This document shows, piece after piece, positions 31,778 through 39,431 of a stretch of DNA of 39,431 nt; the stretch's first letter is position 1, and each line of letters starts with the position of its first letter. The translations under genes and the position numbers were made by a program. This DNA is from Candidatus Bathyarchaeota archaeon B24 (GTDB taxonomy: Archaea; Thermoproteota; CALKCG01; B24): NCBI GenBank assembly GCA_001593865.1, contig LUCB01000013.1:1-39431 (forward strand). The letters are read 5' to 3'. The notes under the pieces were generated by a model. That model saw only the letters and a program-made list of their open reading frames with translations, was not told the origin of the DNA and did not search any database.

Positions 31778-32335
31778 TTAAACAGCCTTTTTCAAACCGG
31801 CTTTAACCGAGACCTCCTCGGCGAAACGTTTCAGCTTCCGAACCTCACGAGGTCTTCTCTCTAGGTCTCCTTTCTCCCGGGCATAGACCCTGACCTTCGC
31901 TATCAAGGTTGCTCCATACACCCTAAGCCACGACATGATCCTTTCGTGGGTTTCGAAGCCCGAGTCGGCCGCTACGCTTATGATAGCGAACATCTTACCC
32001 TTGAGCCTACTCTTGTCGAGGTAGAAGCCATGGGTTCTATCTATGAAGTTCTTCATCACCCCAGGTGGAGCAAACCAGTAGACCGGCGCCCCGAGGATTA
32101 AGAGGTCGCTCTTCATGACCTCGTCCAGCAGCTTCTGGAAATCGTCGTCCTTGATCGAACACTCGCCGGTTTTCATACAGTCTCTGCACCCCCTACACGG
32201 CTCTATACGGAAATCTCCGACCCTGAGGAAGAGCGTCTCAGCCCCCATATCTCGCAAGGTCTCTAAAACGATCTTAACGGCGTTATCCGTGTTCCCATCC
32301 CTCCTCGGGCTTCCAGACAACCCTAAGACACGCAT
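31778..32335 (-). CDS. Iron-sulfur flavoprotein (Isf/NADPH-dependent FMN reductase family)
   Basis: This 185-aa flavodoxin-fold redox protein has the FMN phosphate loop GLSGSPRRDGNTDN at residues 5-18. A compact Cys motif CRGCRDCMKTGEC (Cys47, 50, 53, 59) binds a 4Fe-4S cluster in the archaeal Isf family, and GAPVYWFAPPGVMKNFIDR contacts the flavin. It probably shuttles electrons from ferredoxin or reduces oxygen species in anaerobes. The start is ATG 32335. It ends 3 nt from the end of the convergent DUS-like gene. Confidence 0.9.
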   Translation of the reverse strand: MRVLGLSGSPRRDGNTDNAVKIVLETLRDMGAETLFLRVGDFRIEPCRGCRDCMKTGECSIKDDDFQKLLDEVMKSDLLILGAPVYWFAPPGVMKNFIDRTHGFYLDKSRLKGKMFAIISVAADSGFETHERIMSWLRVYGATLIAKVRVYAREKGDLERRPREVRKLKRFAEEVSVKAGLKKAV

Positions 32336-32414
32336 AAGAACACCTCACATACCCGGTTTAAACACAGTCGAAGAACCTAATTTGTCTTACCTTTAGAATT
32401 TAAAACGGCCGAGT

Positions 32415-33248
32415 TTACGGCATCGCGTCGAGGACCTTACCGGCGTGTTCGACGAGCAGCTTGGCAGTCTTTCCGGGTAGCCCCTTTTCTGAAAGCCCTT
32501 CCGGATTAGCCTCCGCCAATTCTTTAAGCGTCATATAGCCCATGTCTATCACCTTATACAGCGTCTCCAGGTTAAACCCTTTCAGGATCGTCACGGGATA
32601 CATCTTGAACCTCACCAGAAGCTCCTCTAGGCTCCTGCCTCTCGGGATGTTCCAGCACATTATATCTACGCCTCGGCATCTCGCGTATTTAGACGCATGC
32701 CACGTGAGCTTAGTGTTCGTAGCGACCAAAGGCTTGGATATGTCGAAGCCGTGAAGCCCCTTCTCATACCCCTCCCTCAGGTCTAGCAGAGTAGCCCAAA
32801 TCTTCTCGACCACGTCTAGGTCGACGTATCTATGCGGCTGTACATGGTGTTTAACCTCCACGTAAACCACTTCGCCGCCCTTAAAGGCTAGGACATCGAT
32901 CTCGTGCTCTATACAGAACCCTTGGATTATCAGGTTCCGCCTAACCCTGTATCCGAGTTTTTCGAACAGACGGGCTATAAACCCTTCGAAATCAGGCTTA
33001 GACCTTAGGAGGCTTAGAGCCATCCTCAAGTCGGTTCTATGCGCTATAGCCGGTCTATGCTTAGCCGCGAGCTCGAACACCATCTGGAGTATCTCTTTGG
33101 TGGAGATCCCGTCGTAAACCCTCGCCTCGACCTCTCTAGAGACCGCCTCGGCGACCGCCGACGAGCCGCATATCCTAAGACATGTTCGGAACACCTTCTT
33201 TCTCTGGAAGGGCTCCCTGGAGCCGTCTGCCTTAACGACCGTTATCAA
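32415..33248 (-). CDS. ATP-cone domain fused to a restriction-endonuclease-like nuclease and C-terminal HhH-like region
   Basis: This 277-aa three-part protein has an ATP-cone (about 1-85: VVKADGSREPFQRKKVFRTCLR), the nucleotide-sensing module of ribonucleotide reductases and NrdR. Next is a PD-(D/E)XK nuclease fold (about 88-190: EHEIDVLAFKGG then VYVEVKHH, with Asp118, Glu131, Lys133). A C-terminal helix-hairpin-helix-like stretch follows (LKELAEANPEGLSEKGLPGKTAKLL). All three nuclease residues are present, so it is likely an ATP-tuned DNA repair or restriction nuclease. It starts at ATG 33248, overlapping the upstream flavoprotein stop by 4 nt (ATGA), so the two are translationally coupled. 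Confidence 0.85.
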   Translation of the reverse strand: MITVVKADGSREPFQRKKVFRTCLRICGSSAVAEAVSREVEARVYDGISTKEILQMVFELAAKHRPAIAHRTDLRMALSLLRSKPDFEGFIARLFEKLGYRVRRNLIIQGFCIEHEIDVLAFKGGEVVYVEVKHHVQPHRYVDLDVVEKIWATLLDLREGYEKGLHGFDISKPLVATNTKLTWHASKYARCRGVDIMCWNIPRGRSLEELLVRFKMYPVTILKGFNLETLYKVIDMGYMTLKELAEANPEGLSEKGLPGKTAKLLVEHAGKVLDAMP

Positions 33249-34174
33249 TCCATCCCCCTCCTCTTAGACCTCACATAGTTCGAGGCCGAGAAGCCTGCTA
33301 CATACCCCTCTCCCACCGCCTTAGCTAGGCTTAGAGGGGGACCGCATAGGTCTCCGCAGGCGTAGACCCCCTCGACCCCGGTCATCTGCCGTCGGTCCAC
33401 CTTGAGATAACCGTTTTCATCCGGCAACAACCCTATATGGAAGGCGAGCTCTAGGACGCCCCTAGAGCCGAGCTCGATAAACACGCCCTTAACGTCGAGC
33501 TTAGAACCGTCGTCTAGGACTATACCCTCAACCATGTTCTCACCCAGGATTTCTCTAACCCTTCTACCCTCTAGAACTTCCACCCCCTTCCTTTTAAGAC
33601 CCTCAAGCAGAAACCTTGAGAACATGATCTTCTCTGAAACTAGCCACACCTTCGAGGCGTAGTCTGCCAGAAGCAGGGCCGCATAGGCCGCCGCGCTTTC
33701 GTCCCCGACCACGGCTACGTTTAAACCGCGGAAGAAGCCGCAGTCGCACTCCGCACAGTAGCTAACCCCGCGTCCTAGAAGCCTGTCTTCACCCTCGACT
33801 CCGAGACGCTCTCTTCTCGCACCCATAGCCAGTATAACCGCGTCCGCCAAAACGGTTAACCCTCCCTCGGTCTTGGCTTTAAACAACCCGTCGTCTCGGC
33901 TTAGTTCGACAGCATCCTCCTCTACGACCTCGACTCCTCTAGACTTCGCCTGGGCTAAACCGTTTTTAAGAAGCTCAGAACCGTCTATAGGCCCTACCAC
34001 CCCGAAGTAGTCGCTGACATGAGCATGAGCCAACGCGCTCTTACCAGGCTTACCTAAGACCAGGACCTTCATCTTCCACGTGGCAGCCGTTATAGCCGCT
34101 TGTAAACCGGCGGGGCCGCATCCGACGACGAGGATGTCCACCCGTCTAACCCTGCTCAACCCTTTCACACGCAT
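33245..34174 (-). CDS. Thioredoxin reductase-like FAD/NAD(P) oxidoreductase
   Basis: This 309-aa flavoprotein has the FAD motif DILVVGCGPAGLQAA (about 13-27) and the redox-active disulfide CAEC (Cys140, Cys143) with an extra Cys145, where classical enzymes read CATCDG. The NAD(P) motif VAVVGDESAAAYAALLL and the second FAD motif GVYACGDLCG follow. It would reduce a thioredoxin or glutaredoxin-like partner, though Glu in CAEC and the third Cys are unusual. The start is ATG 34174. It is followed with 4-nt overlap by the ATP-cone nuclease, an odd pairing that may reflect redox or nucleotide status control. Confidence 0.86.
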   Translation of the reverse strand: MRVKGLSRVRRVDILVVGCGPAGLQAAITAATWKMKVLVLGKPGKSALAHAHVSDYFGVVGPIDGSELLKNGLAQAKSRGVEVVEEDAVELSRDDGLFKAKTEGGLTVLADAVILAMGARRERLGVEGEDRLLGRGVSYCAECDCGFFRGLNVAVVGDESAAAYAALLLADYASKVWLVSEKIMFSRFLLEGLKRKGVEVLEGRRVREILGENMVEGIVLDDGSKLDVKGVFIELGSRGVLELAFHIGLLPDENGYLKVDRRQMTGVEGVYACGDLCGPPLSLAKAVGEGYVAGFSASNYVRSKRRGMD

Positions 34175-34198
34175 TTCTTCTAGACGATAACGCTATAA

Positions 34199-34472
34199 AA
34201 CGTTCTCTTCAGAAATCCCCGTGTTCAGCTGACCCCGTTCTACGAGCACGTCGTCGACCCCGAGGTTATAAAGACCATATCCGGTAAGCCGGTAGCTAGG
34301 ATGCCTTTCGGAGGCGAAAGGGGAACTTTTATAGCACCACAGCTGATTCGGAAATATGTTCTCCCATGGCATAAGAGGTGTGTTGAAATAGCCCATAGAA
34401 GGGGGGCTACCGTTCATCCTCCACACCTGCGGAAACATCTACAAGACCGATGAAAACGGCAGGTCTATGGGT
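34199..34472 (+). pseudogene. Degraded UroD/MtaA-superfamily gene with HxCGN motif
   Basis: The plus strand reads FYEHVVDPEVIKTISGKPVARMP, then FIAPQLIRKYVLPWHKRC and VEIAHRRGATV in one frame (from 34199). The next frame (from 34413) then gives FILHTCGNIYKTDENGRSMG. Together these are the central pieces of a UroD/MtaA-like protein (..P..IRKYVLPW.KR..E.AH..G..V.LHTCGN), broken by a net +1 shift near 34412 and probably an internal deletion before FIAPQ. N- and C-terminal parts are absent. Unlike the three intact copies in this window it keeps HTCGN, the MtaA-type zinc motif. It abuts the 3' end of the GH38 gene at 34473. Confidence 0.62.
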
Positions 34473-37400
34473 TTACATCCTTGTCTTAAGTTTCAAGGTA
34501 GCTACTTCAAAAGGCTTTACGGTTAGGGTTACCGTGTCCCCGGATGCTTCTACAGGTTTTAACTCCTCCTCTACAAGGTTCGTAAGGTAGGCCTCCTCTA
34601 TCCTCAGAAGAGGTAGTTTAACCCTAACCATCGTTTCTCTCCCTAGAGCCTCCCACAGCCTTATGGTGATTCCTCCACCATCCTCAGATGGCTTCAGAGC
34701 CATAACCAAGATATTGGGTTGGTCTACTTCGCAGAAGCTGCATATCTCAGCCGGTAAAACCCCTTTCCCATCGCCTACGGCGAATATGGGTATTAAAGGG
34801 TTTGACGCGCCCCATCCGTGTTTCATGGCCACGCCGCCTCTCCAATCCCCTCTATGGGATGTTAATGAGTATCTCAGAAGAATATCCCCGGTCTGAGTCA
34901 TGTAGAAGTTTGTCCTGAAGTTGTTCTCGAGCACGAATGAGTAGACATGCCCCTTCTTAAACTCCTTAACCCTAAGCTTTCTACTTGGGTATCCAGGCGG
35001 CGTTACACCATGGTGGGCGAAGGAGACGCCTACAGGCCACAACCCTCCAAGCATCACCAGATGAGCGTCTATGGAAGACCACGTAACTCCGAAACCTTTT
35101 TCCTCATCATACACATCGACCCAGTGTTGGACCGGGTAGTAGCACGTATGCGACCCTGGAAGCTGATCCCTAGGAGGCGTTACGACTATGTTCGGCCCTT
35201 CGTATGTGAAGCGGGGCTTATCTATCTTAAACGGGAAGGCGACATATAGCTCTAGCAGCGCCGTGCTATCCTTTAAAACCCTAACGCTGAAGTCAACCTT
35301 TTTCACTCCATTGTAGAGAATTATCTCCTCGACTATCGCTGGGAACCCGTATGCAGACCCTTCTACGACGATGCTCTTCATGACCGGCCCGTCGAAGCCT
35401 CTTCTAACACGCAAGTTTTCCATCAGGTACTGTTTGGAGGTATCGGATTCCCTCACCACTATCTGGCCGAAACCATGCGGGGCAGTCGCATCTACAAGCT
35501 CTTGGTCAAGCTCCTTATCGTATAGGCTTACGACCACGCCGCTGTCTGGGTCGACCTCAACCCTGTAGAACTCGTTCTCGATCACATAAGGCTCGCCGGA
35601 TTTACCCTGCGAATGTCTACCTTCTTCCACTTCCTCTATCTTATAGACCTTATACCCCAGCGGGGGCACGTCTTCAGCTACAAACACCACCTCACATGCA
35701 AACCTACTTTCGTATCTACCTACTCCAACCCTATCTGCTGCGAATGGAATAGGCGTCTTAGGATCAGATACCACGACCTTCTGGTGTATAACCTCCCTCC
35801 CAGTTTCAAGGTCTACTATTCTAAACGGCTTCTCGAAAAGCTCGGCAGGTGGATGATAGGGATGTCTTCCTAAGACTGGGCTAGAAAGAAGAACCGTCGT
35901 ATGCTTTTCACCCCCGACTTTAACCTCAAACATCGGATGCCCACACGGCTCAGGCTCTAGGAGCTGGAGCCTAACCACGTCTGTTCTACTCCATGGAAGA
36001 CTGTTAAAAACAACTATGTAGTATCCTTTCCCGGACAGGTTTATCCCGTCGACTATCCTGTTCAAGCTTTTAACTAGAACGTCGTGAGCTAGGCTGTATG
36101 CTTTATAAGCGTGTAGAGTCTTCTCAGCTCTAGATGCTTCCTGAGCCGGTCCGAATGGGCAGCATAAGCCCCATGTATGCTCATCGTACAAGAGACTGTG
36201 CTCATATGCTTTATCAACGTATTCTCTCCAGGGATATGGTAGACCTAGTAGGAGATCCGCTATCGTGGCGAACTTCTCAGCCGACGGAATCAAGTCGTGC
36301 GCGTTTCTGTTTACGATAGTCGCCCGCATGGTTGACGTGGCGCCTACAGGGTAGTCGCTGTCGGGTATCTCGCCCCTGAATGTAGGTAACTCATTAAGTA
36401 CATCCCCATAGTTCTCCATTATGTATCTGAAGAAGTCGTCTAACGTGGATACGATAACCTTAGGATAGGCCCACTTACCGTTCCACTCTCTAGCCACCGT
36501 GCATTGCCTTAGGGATGGAGGGGAGTTATCACGATCCCCACCGGTTAGACGTATGAGAACCGCGTCGAAAGGATACCCTTTCTCCTCTAGCGTGTCCAGC
36601 AGCTTTGGAAGATTCTCGAGAACCCTATCGTAGCTTTCGTTAAAACCCACATCACGTGCGAAACCGATACCCTGATACCAGAAAAGGATCTTATCGCCAT
36701 TCAGACTCCGCCACCAGAAAGCCGCCGGGAAGCTTGGCGGCATCTCAGCTACGATTTTACTTTCATCCCAGAATGGAGCATAGCGTCCATAGTACCACCT
36801 TGGGAGGAGCGGAGCTATTACCTTGACACCTGCACCTGAGAGGACGGTGGCTAAGCCCCATGAAAGCCCTGGGACATCGTTAAGCTCAGCAACCTCTACC
36901 GAGAACCCATAAGCCTTTCTAAGCCTAGACGCCGGGTATATCAACCTTATAATCTCTTCATGACCACATAATCCTGAAACCTCGTTAGCGAGGAGAGCGG
37001 AAATGCCTATTCTCCCATCTCTCACTAGGTTTATGAGCTTCTCAACTTTAACCCTAGGCTGAGTTTTAATGTAATGGAGAAAAGACCACAGCTGCTCAAC
37101 CTGGTATCTAAACTTAACCTCTTCAGACCAGTCATCCGTTTCCTCGCAGTATCTGATAATAGAATCATAAAAATCAACGTACTCATTAAGCACATTTTGA
37201 GGCATATCTGTATAACCAAGGTCGTGATGAGAATACTGAACCAGATATATCAGCCAACGTCTTTTAGGCCTCCATTTAACTACCTTTTCAGCAAGAAGAT
37301 TATCGTCATCATCGTGTATCGTGAACCTGATGTCAGCATTCTCCCTTATGTCAGGAATATAAATATAGTGAACACTTTCACCCTTTTTCAAAACCCCTAA

Positions 37401-37559
37401 TGACGTTTTATAAATGTTTAACCCCCACGATACTGAGAGGGTAGCTTTAACAGATTTTCCTCCATTAAACACAGTTATTTTAACGAGATTTTTTAAACCA
37501 CCTTCGTTTATAAATAAACAGGTTTGTTCTATATTTTTGAAATTGATCATACCTTTCAT
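34473..37559 (-). CDS. Divergent GH38-family glycoside hydrolase, second copy
   Basis: This 1028-aa protein has an N-terminal beta domain of about 100 residues before the catalytic domain. Zinc-site residues appear in YSHHDLGYTDMP (His111/112, Asp113) and the likely nucleophile Asp228 in ELNDVPGLSW. HSLLYDEHTWG and a long C-terminal beta-sandwich complete the GH38 plan. It is distant from the other GH38 in this window: the substrate-site HIDxxW is HHDLGYTD, so the linkage cleaved may differ. The 5' third is AT-richer than neighbours. The start is ATG 37559, with a TATA box at 37583-37590. There is no signal peptide. Confidence 0.85.
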   Translation of the reverse strand: MKGMINFKNIEQTCLFINEGGLKNLVKITVFNGGKSVKATLSVSWGLNIYKTSLGVLKKGESVHYIYIPDIRENADIRFTIHDDDDNLLAEKVVKWRPKRRWLIYLVQYSHHDLGYTDMPQNVLNEYVDFYDSIIRYCEETDDWSEEVKFRYQVEQLWSFLHYIKTQPRVKVEKLINLVRDGRIGISALLANEVSGLCGHEEIIRLIYPASRLRKAYGFSVEVAELNDVPGLSWGLATVLSGAGVKVIAPLLPRWYYGRYAPFWDESKIVAEMPPSFPAAFWWRSLNGDKILFWYQGIGFARDVGFNESYDRVLENLPKLLDTLEEKGYPFDAVLIRLTGGDRDNSPPSLRQCTVAREWNGKWAYPKVIVSTLDDFFRYIMENYGDVLNELPTFRGEIPDSDYPVGATSTMRATIVNRNAHDLIPSAEKFATIADLLLGLPYPWREYVDKAYEHSLLYDEHTWGLCCPFGPAQEASRAEKTLHAYKAYSLAHDVLVKSLNRIVDGINLSGKGYYIVVFNSLPWSRTDVVRLQLLEPEPCGHPMFEVKVGGEKHTTVLLSSPVLGRHPYHPPAELFEKPFRIVDLETGREVIHQKVVVSDPKTPIPFAADRVGVGRYESRFACEVVFVAEDVPPLGYKVYKIEEVEEGRHSQGKSGEPYVIENEFYRVEVDPDSGVVVSLYDKELDQELVDATAPHGFGQIVVRESDTSKQYLMENLRVRRGFDGPVMKSIVVEGSAYGFPAIVEEIILYNGVKKVDFSVRVLKDSTALLELYVAFPFKIDKPRFTYEGPNIVVTPPRDQLPGSHTCYYPVQHWVDVYDEEKGFGVTWSSIDAHLVMLGGLWPVGVSFAHHGVTPPGYPSRKLRVKEFKKGHVYSFVLENNFRTNFYMTQTGDILLRYSLTSHRGDWRGGVAMKHGWGASNPLIPIFAVGDGKGVLPAEICSFCEVDQPNILVMALKPSEDGGGITIRLWEALGRETMVRVKLPLLRIEEAYLTNLVEEELKPVEASGDTVTLTVKPFEVATLKLKTRM

Positions 37560-37582
37560 AGTATGTAGAGAAAAATTTGCGA

Positions 37583-37590
37583 TTATATAA
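37583..37590 (-). promoter_or_regulatory. TATA box for the second GH38 gene
   Basis: TTATATAA (minus-strand context CTTATATAATCG) lies 24-31 nt upstream of ATG 37559, ideal for a leaderless mRNA. Being palindromic, it might also fire toward the plus strand. Confidence 0.55.
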
Positions 37591-37956
37591 GTCTTTTCTG
37601 CATAAAATGTCGATTAAAAAGGATTCGAACTGTATAAATTATCTGACAAATCCTGGTATATTTGATTACCGCCACGACTTAACACACGGATTCGGTGTGA
37701 AAACGATCCCACCTTCTACCATACACTCACAAGGTTTAGCGGCCCATATCGATATGCTGTTATCCTATTTCTATAGATGGAAGACAGTTGGAGGAGGGAG
37801 GTAATCGCTCAGAAGAATGTCTGAAGAGCTGTATCTTGACCCTTTGCTTGGATTTGAGGAATGGGGGCTTAAGATAGGCTAGTAGACGGGTACTCTAAAA
37901 CTTTAAAATAGAGATGGGTTGGTGGTTGTTGATGGAGACCTTCTCGCAGTAAGCAG
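37591..37956 (+). other. AT-rich intergenic region with short coding-like frames, no recognised gene
   Basis: About 370 nt separate the GH38 and Gfo/Idh/MocA genes. On the plus strand a frame from ATG 37607 to 37804 encodes about 65 residues (containing DYRHDLTHGFGVKTIPPSTI). A second frame from ATG 37818 to 37883 gives MSEELYLDPLLGFEEWGLKIG. Both look more protein-like than random. I recognise no domain. They could be decayed gene pieces or small proteins. Confidence 0.3.
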
Positions 37957-38958
37957 CTATACATAAGCTTCCAGGTTCTTTAGTTTAACAGGGCTTCCTT
38001 CTGAGATGGCTTTGTAGATCGCGTCTGTCAGCTGGGCTACGCGTAAACCGCACATCGGCGGAGCCGGGTTTTCACTCCGCCCGAGTATCGTGTCTACGAA
38101 TCCTTGGTCTGGGCTTTTGGTTTGGGGATACCTAGAGGCCTCGAGCACATACGGTTTGCCGCGTTCGATAAGCCTCAATCCTCTCTCGTCTAAGGTTATC
38201 ATACCCCTGTCGCCTAGGAATATGTAGCTCTCTATGAAATCGTCCGGCAAATCCCCTATTATAGATATGCAGCCCTCCGCTCCCTCTTTGAACTTCAACG
38301 CTATAGCCGTGTTCACGTCCACAGGAGCGCCTAGGTTATCCGAGTACGCGTAAACCTCCTCAGGGGTTAAACCTGTAGCCCACAACACGAAGTCGAGTAT
38401 ATGGCTTCCAGAGTCTATCAGCTGCCCACCGCAACTAAGCTTGGGGTCCTGCCTCCAGGTGCCTCGAGAAAACTCGAGCCAGTTTTGGGCTAGAAAGGCT
38501 TGGATAAACCTAACCCTACCGATCCTACCCTCGGCTATAAGCCGTTTAACTAGCCTAAACCTACCCATGAGATGCCTCTGGTAAGAGACCATGACGACCT
38601 TACCTGACGCTTCAGCCCTACGAACCACGTCTAAAGCCTGCTCTGTATTACAGACCATCGGCTTCTCGACTAGAACATGCAACCCTCTTTCCAGCGACTC
38701 TATTATCTGCTTATGATGAAGAGCATGCGGGGTAAGTATCTCGACCGCGTCCATCTCGACCTCGTCGAGCATCCTCATGTAATCCTTGAAAAACGGAGCA
38801 TTCTTGACAACAGGTATGAACCTTAAAACCCTATCCCGACTAGCCGGGTTCACGTCGGCTAACGCAACGACCTCAGCCTCGGGTACCCTGATCAAGTTCG
38901 ATAGGTGGTAGATAGCTATACCTCCACAACCTATGACGCCTACCCGAACCCTCTCCAT
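37957..38958 (-). CDS. Gfo/Idh/MocA-family oxidoreductase
   Basis: This 333-aa NAD(P)-dependent sugar or inositol dehydrogenase-type protein opens MERVRVGVIGCGGIAIYHL (Rossmann Gly motif at about 8-13). It contains HVLVEKPM with the catalytic Lys99 region, and GGQLIDSGSHILD in the substrate domain, where the family has GG.L.D.G.H. Family members oxidise or reduce hydroxyls of sugars, and some split glycosidic bonds through a 3-keto intermediate. The frame starts at GTG 38994, but ATG 38958 has a GAGG Shine-Dalgarno and the normal N-terminus. A TATA-like GTATATATC lies at 38999-39007. The substrate is unknown; the glycosidase setting suggests a glycan sugar. Confidence 0.9.
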   Translation of the reverse strand: MERVRVGVIGCGGIAIYHLSNLIRVPEAEVVALADVNPASRDRVLRFIPVVKNAPFFKDYMRMLDEVEMDAVEILTPHALHHKQIIESLERGLHVLVEKPMVCNTEQALDVVRRAEASGKVVMVSYQRHLMGRFRLVKRLIAEGRIGRVRFIQAFLAQNWLEFSRGTWRQDPKLSCGGQLIDSGSHILDFVLWATGLTPEEVYAYSDNLGAPVDVNTAIALKFKEGAEGCISIIGDLPDDFIESYIFLGDRGMITLDERGLRLIERGKPYVLEASRYPQTKSPDQGFVDTILGRSENPAPPMCGLRVAQLTDAIYKAISEGSPVKLKNLEAYV

Positions 38959-38998
38959 GGCTACGCATCCTCTGTAAAAGGAGTTTACGTTCACCGTA

Positions 38999-39007
38999 GA
39001 TATATAC
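38999..39007 (-). promoter_or_regulatory. TATA box for the Gfo/Idh/MocA gene
   Basis: The minus strand reads GTATATATC, 41-49 nt upstream of ATG 38958. It predicts a leader of about 20 nt that contains the Shine-Dalgarno sequence and excludes GTG 38994 as start. Confidence 0.5.
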
Positions 39008-39115
39008 GTCTTTCCCCCTCCAATTCCATCGACTCATTTCAACGGGATAAAAAACATAGAATTTGCATCTTTGCCTTCATCGGAAACAAATCAGCCATAT
39101 GTTAGCGATTAGTGA

Positions 39116-39292
39116 ATTTGTACAAAAGAAACAACAATACTTTGCACCGAATTTATAAGAAAAGATGACGATTGGGAAATTTTCCCTAAGATATGGAAAT
39201 TTAGACTGAGTGATCTATACCCTCATCCATGGAAAGATCCTTGGGAGGAGATAGACGAAAATGATAAAAGTCGAAGGGAAGGGCTGGGTCGA
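39116..39292 (+). pseudogene. Start-less coding-like remnant, unrecognised
   Basis: After a TGA at 39113 the frame is open for 58 codons and contains EFIRKDDDWEIFPKIWKFRL and YPHPWKDPWEEIDEND, a composition typical of real protein. There is no ATG, GTG or TTG before this block, so it looks like a 5'-truncated gene, or one starting from a rare codon such as CTG. The family is not recognised. The upstream stretch 39008-39115 is AT-rich and shows nothing. Confidence 0.35.
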
Positions 39293-39404
39293 TAGACGAC
39301 GCCTATTTGCTTTGTTCGAACTGCTCGATGAGAAAGGGGTTGACAGACTCCTTCTTAAGCCTAAAATAGGGGCGGCTAAGATCACGTCGTCTGATCGTGT
39401 ATGA
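39261..39404 (+). CDS. Short hypothetical protein
   Basis: This 47-aa frame (MIKVEGKGWVDRRRLFAL...) starts at ATG 39261, about 10 nt after GGAGGAG at 39244-39250, a good Shine-Dalgarno. It overlaps the end of the preceding remnant in another frame. After its stop, a third frame reads VYEEFPRKSDG to the window edge, so the gene could be a frameshifted piece of something longer. No domain is recognised. Confidence 0.35.
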   Translation: MIKVEGKGWVDRRRLFALFELLDEKGVDRLLLKPKIGAAKITSSDRV

Positions 39405-39431
39405 AGAGTTTCCGCGAAAGAGTGATGGCTG

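Noticed and set aside
34193-34438. 81-codon minus-strand frame
   Set aside because: Antisense to the recognisable UroD pseudogene; composition is not protein-like.
37618-37632. GGATTCGAAC resembling a tRNA T arm
   Set aside because: No acceptor, D or anticodon stem can be built around it.
1-39431. CRISPR array, insertion sequence or integrase
   Set aside because: No regularly spaced repeats, transposase motifs or terminal inverted repeats were seen in reading the window.

Overview
This window reads as chromosomal DNA of an archaeon, probably an uncultured member of the TACK/Bathyarchaeia-like lineages (the group is inference). The domain assignment rests on DNA topoisomerase VI A and B, a Dim2/Pno1-type KH protein, a TtuA/Ncs6-type tRNA thiolase, a tRNA-Ser with an anticodon-loop intron and no encoded CCA, frequent GTG/TTG starts, and TATA-like boxes placed about 25-30 nt before start codons, which fits many leaderless mRNAs. 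Genes are dense on both strands. GC content is moderately high, except for AT-rich stretches near 37.0-37.7 kb and 39.0-39.2 kb.

Layout. 0-6.1 kb: a YhfC-like membrane protein cut by the window edge, a class I glutamine amidotransferase, an orphan ribbon-helix-helix antitoxin abutting a decayed GH5 N-terminus, an intron-containing tRNA-Ser, a large GH106-like glycosidase and a HEPN/MNT pair whose HEPN gene carries a likely 1-nt frameshift. 6.1-13.5 kb: mostly housekeeping genes (top6B-top6A, an amidohydrolase, KH protein, nucleotidyltransferase, site-2 protease, TtuA-like enzyme). 13.5-18.9 kb: ROK sugar kinase, DUF5107-TPR protein, a small FUN14-like membrane protein and a DUF5714 protein. 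18.9-24.6 kb: a divergent cassette of three UroD/MtaA-like proteins and an ADP-ribosylglycohydrolase-fold protein with C-terminal beta-sandwich modules, followed by the C-terminal remnant of a further UroD homologue. 24.6-29.1 kb: GH38 alpha-mannosidase, S41 peptidase and an HTH-fused dCMP deaminase. 29.2-31.8 kb: an ECF S-component-like membrane protein divergent from a type II pantothenate kinase-like enzyme, then a DUS-like TIM barrel. 31.8-34.2 kb: Fe-S flavoprotein, ATP-cone nuclease and TrxR-like flavoprotein. 34.2-39.4 kb: a UroD pseudogene, a second divergent GH38, a Gfo/Idh/MocA oxidoreductase and unrecognised short coding-like remnants.

Much of the accessory content concerns glycans: GH106-like, two GH38, a GH5 remnant, DUF5107-TPR, ROK kinase, the ARH-fold/beta-sandwich protein and Gfo/Idh/MocA. 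The enzymes examined have no signal peptides, so they probably act on imported or endogenous oligosaccharides in the cytoplasm. The UroD-like proteins intermixed with them resemble corrinoid-dependent methyltransferases, but the three intact copies carry a D/HxDG motif instead of the zinc-binding HxCG of MtaA. The most testable new ideas are this UroD/ARH glycan cassette and a possible archaeal pantothenate-salvage pair (ECF S component plus type II PanK).
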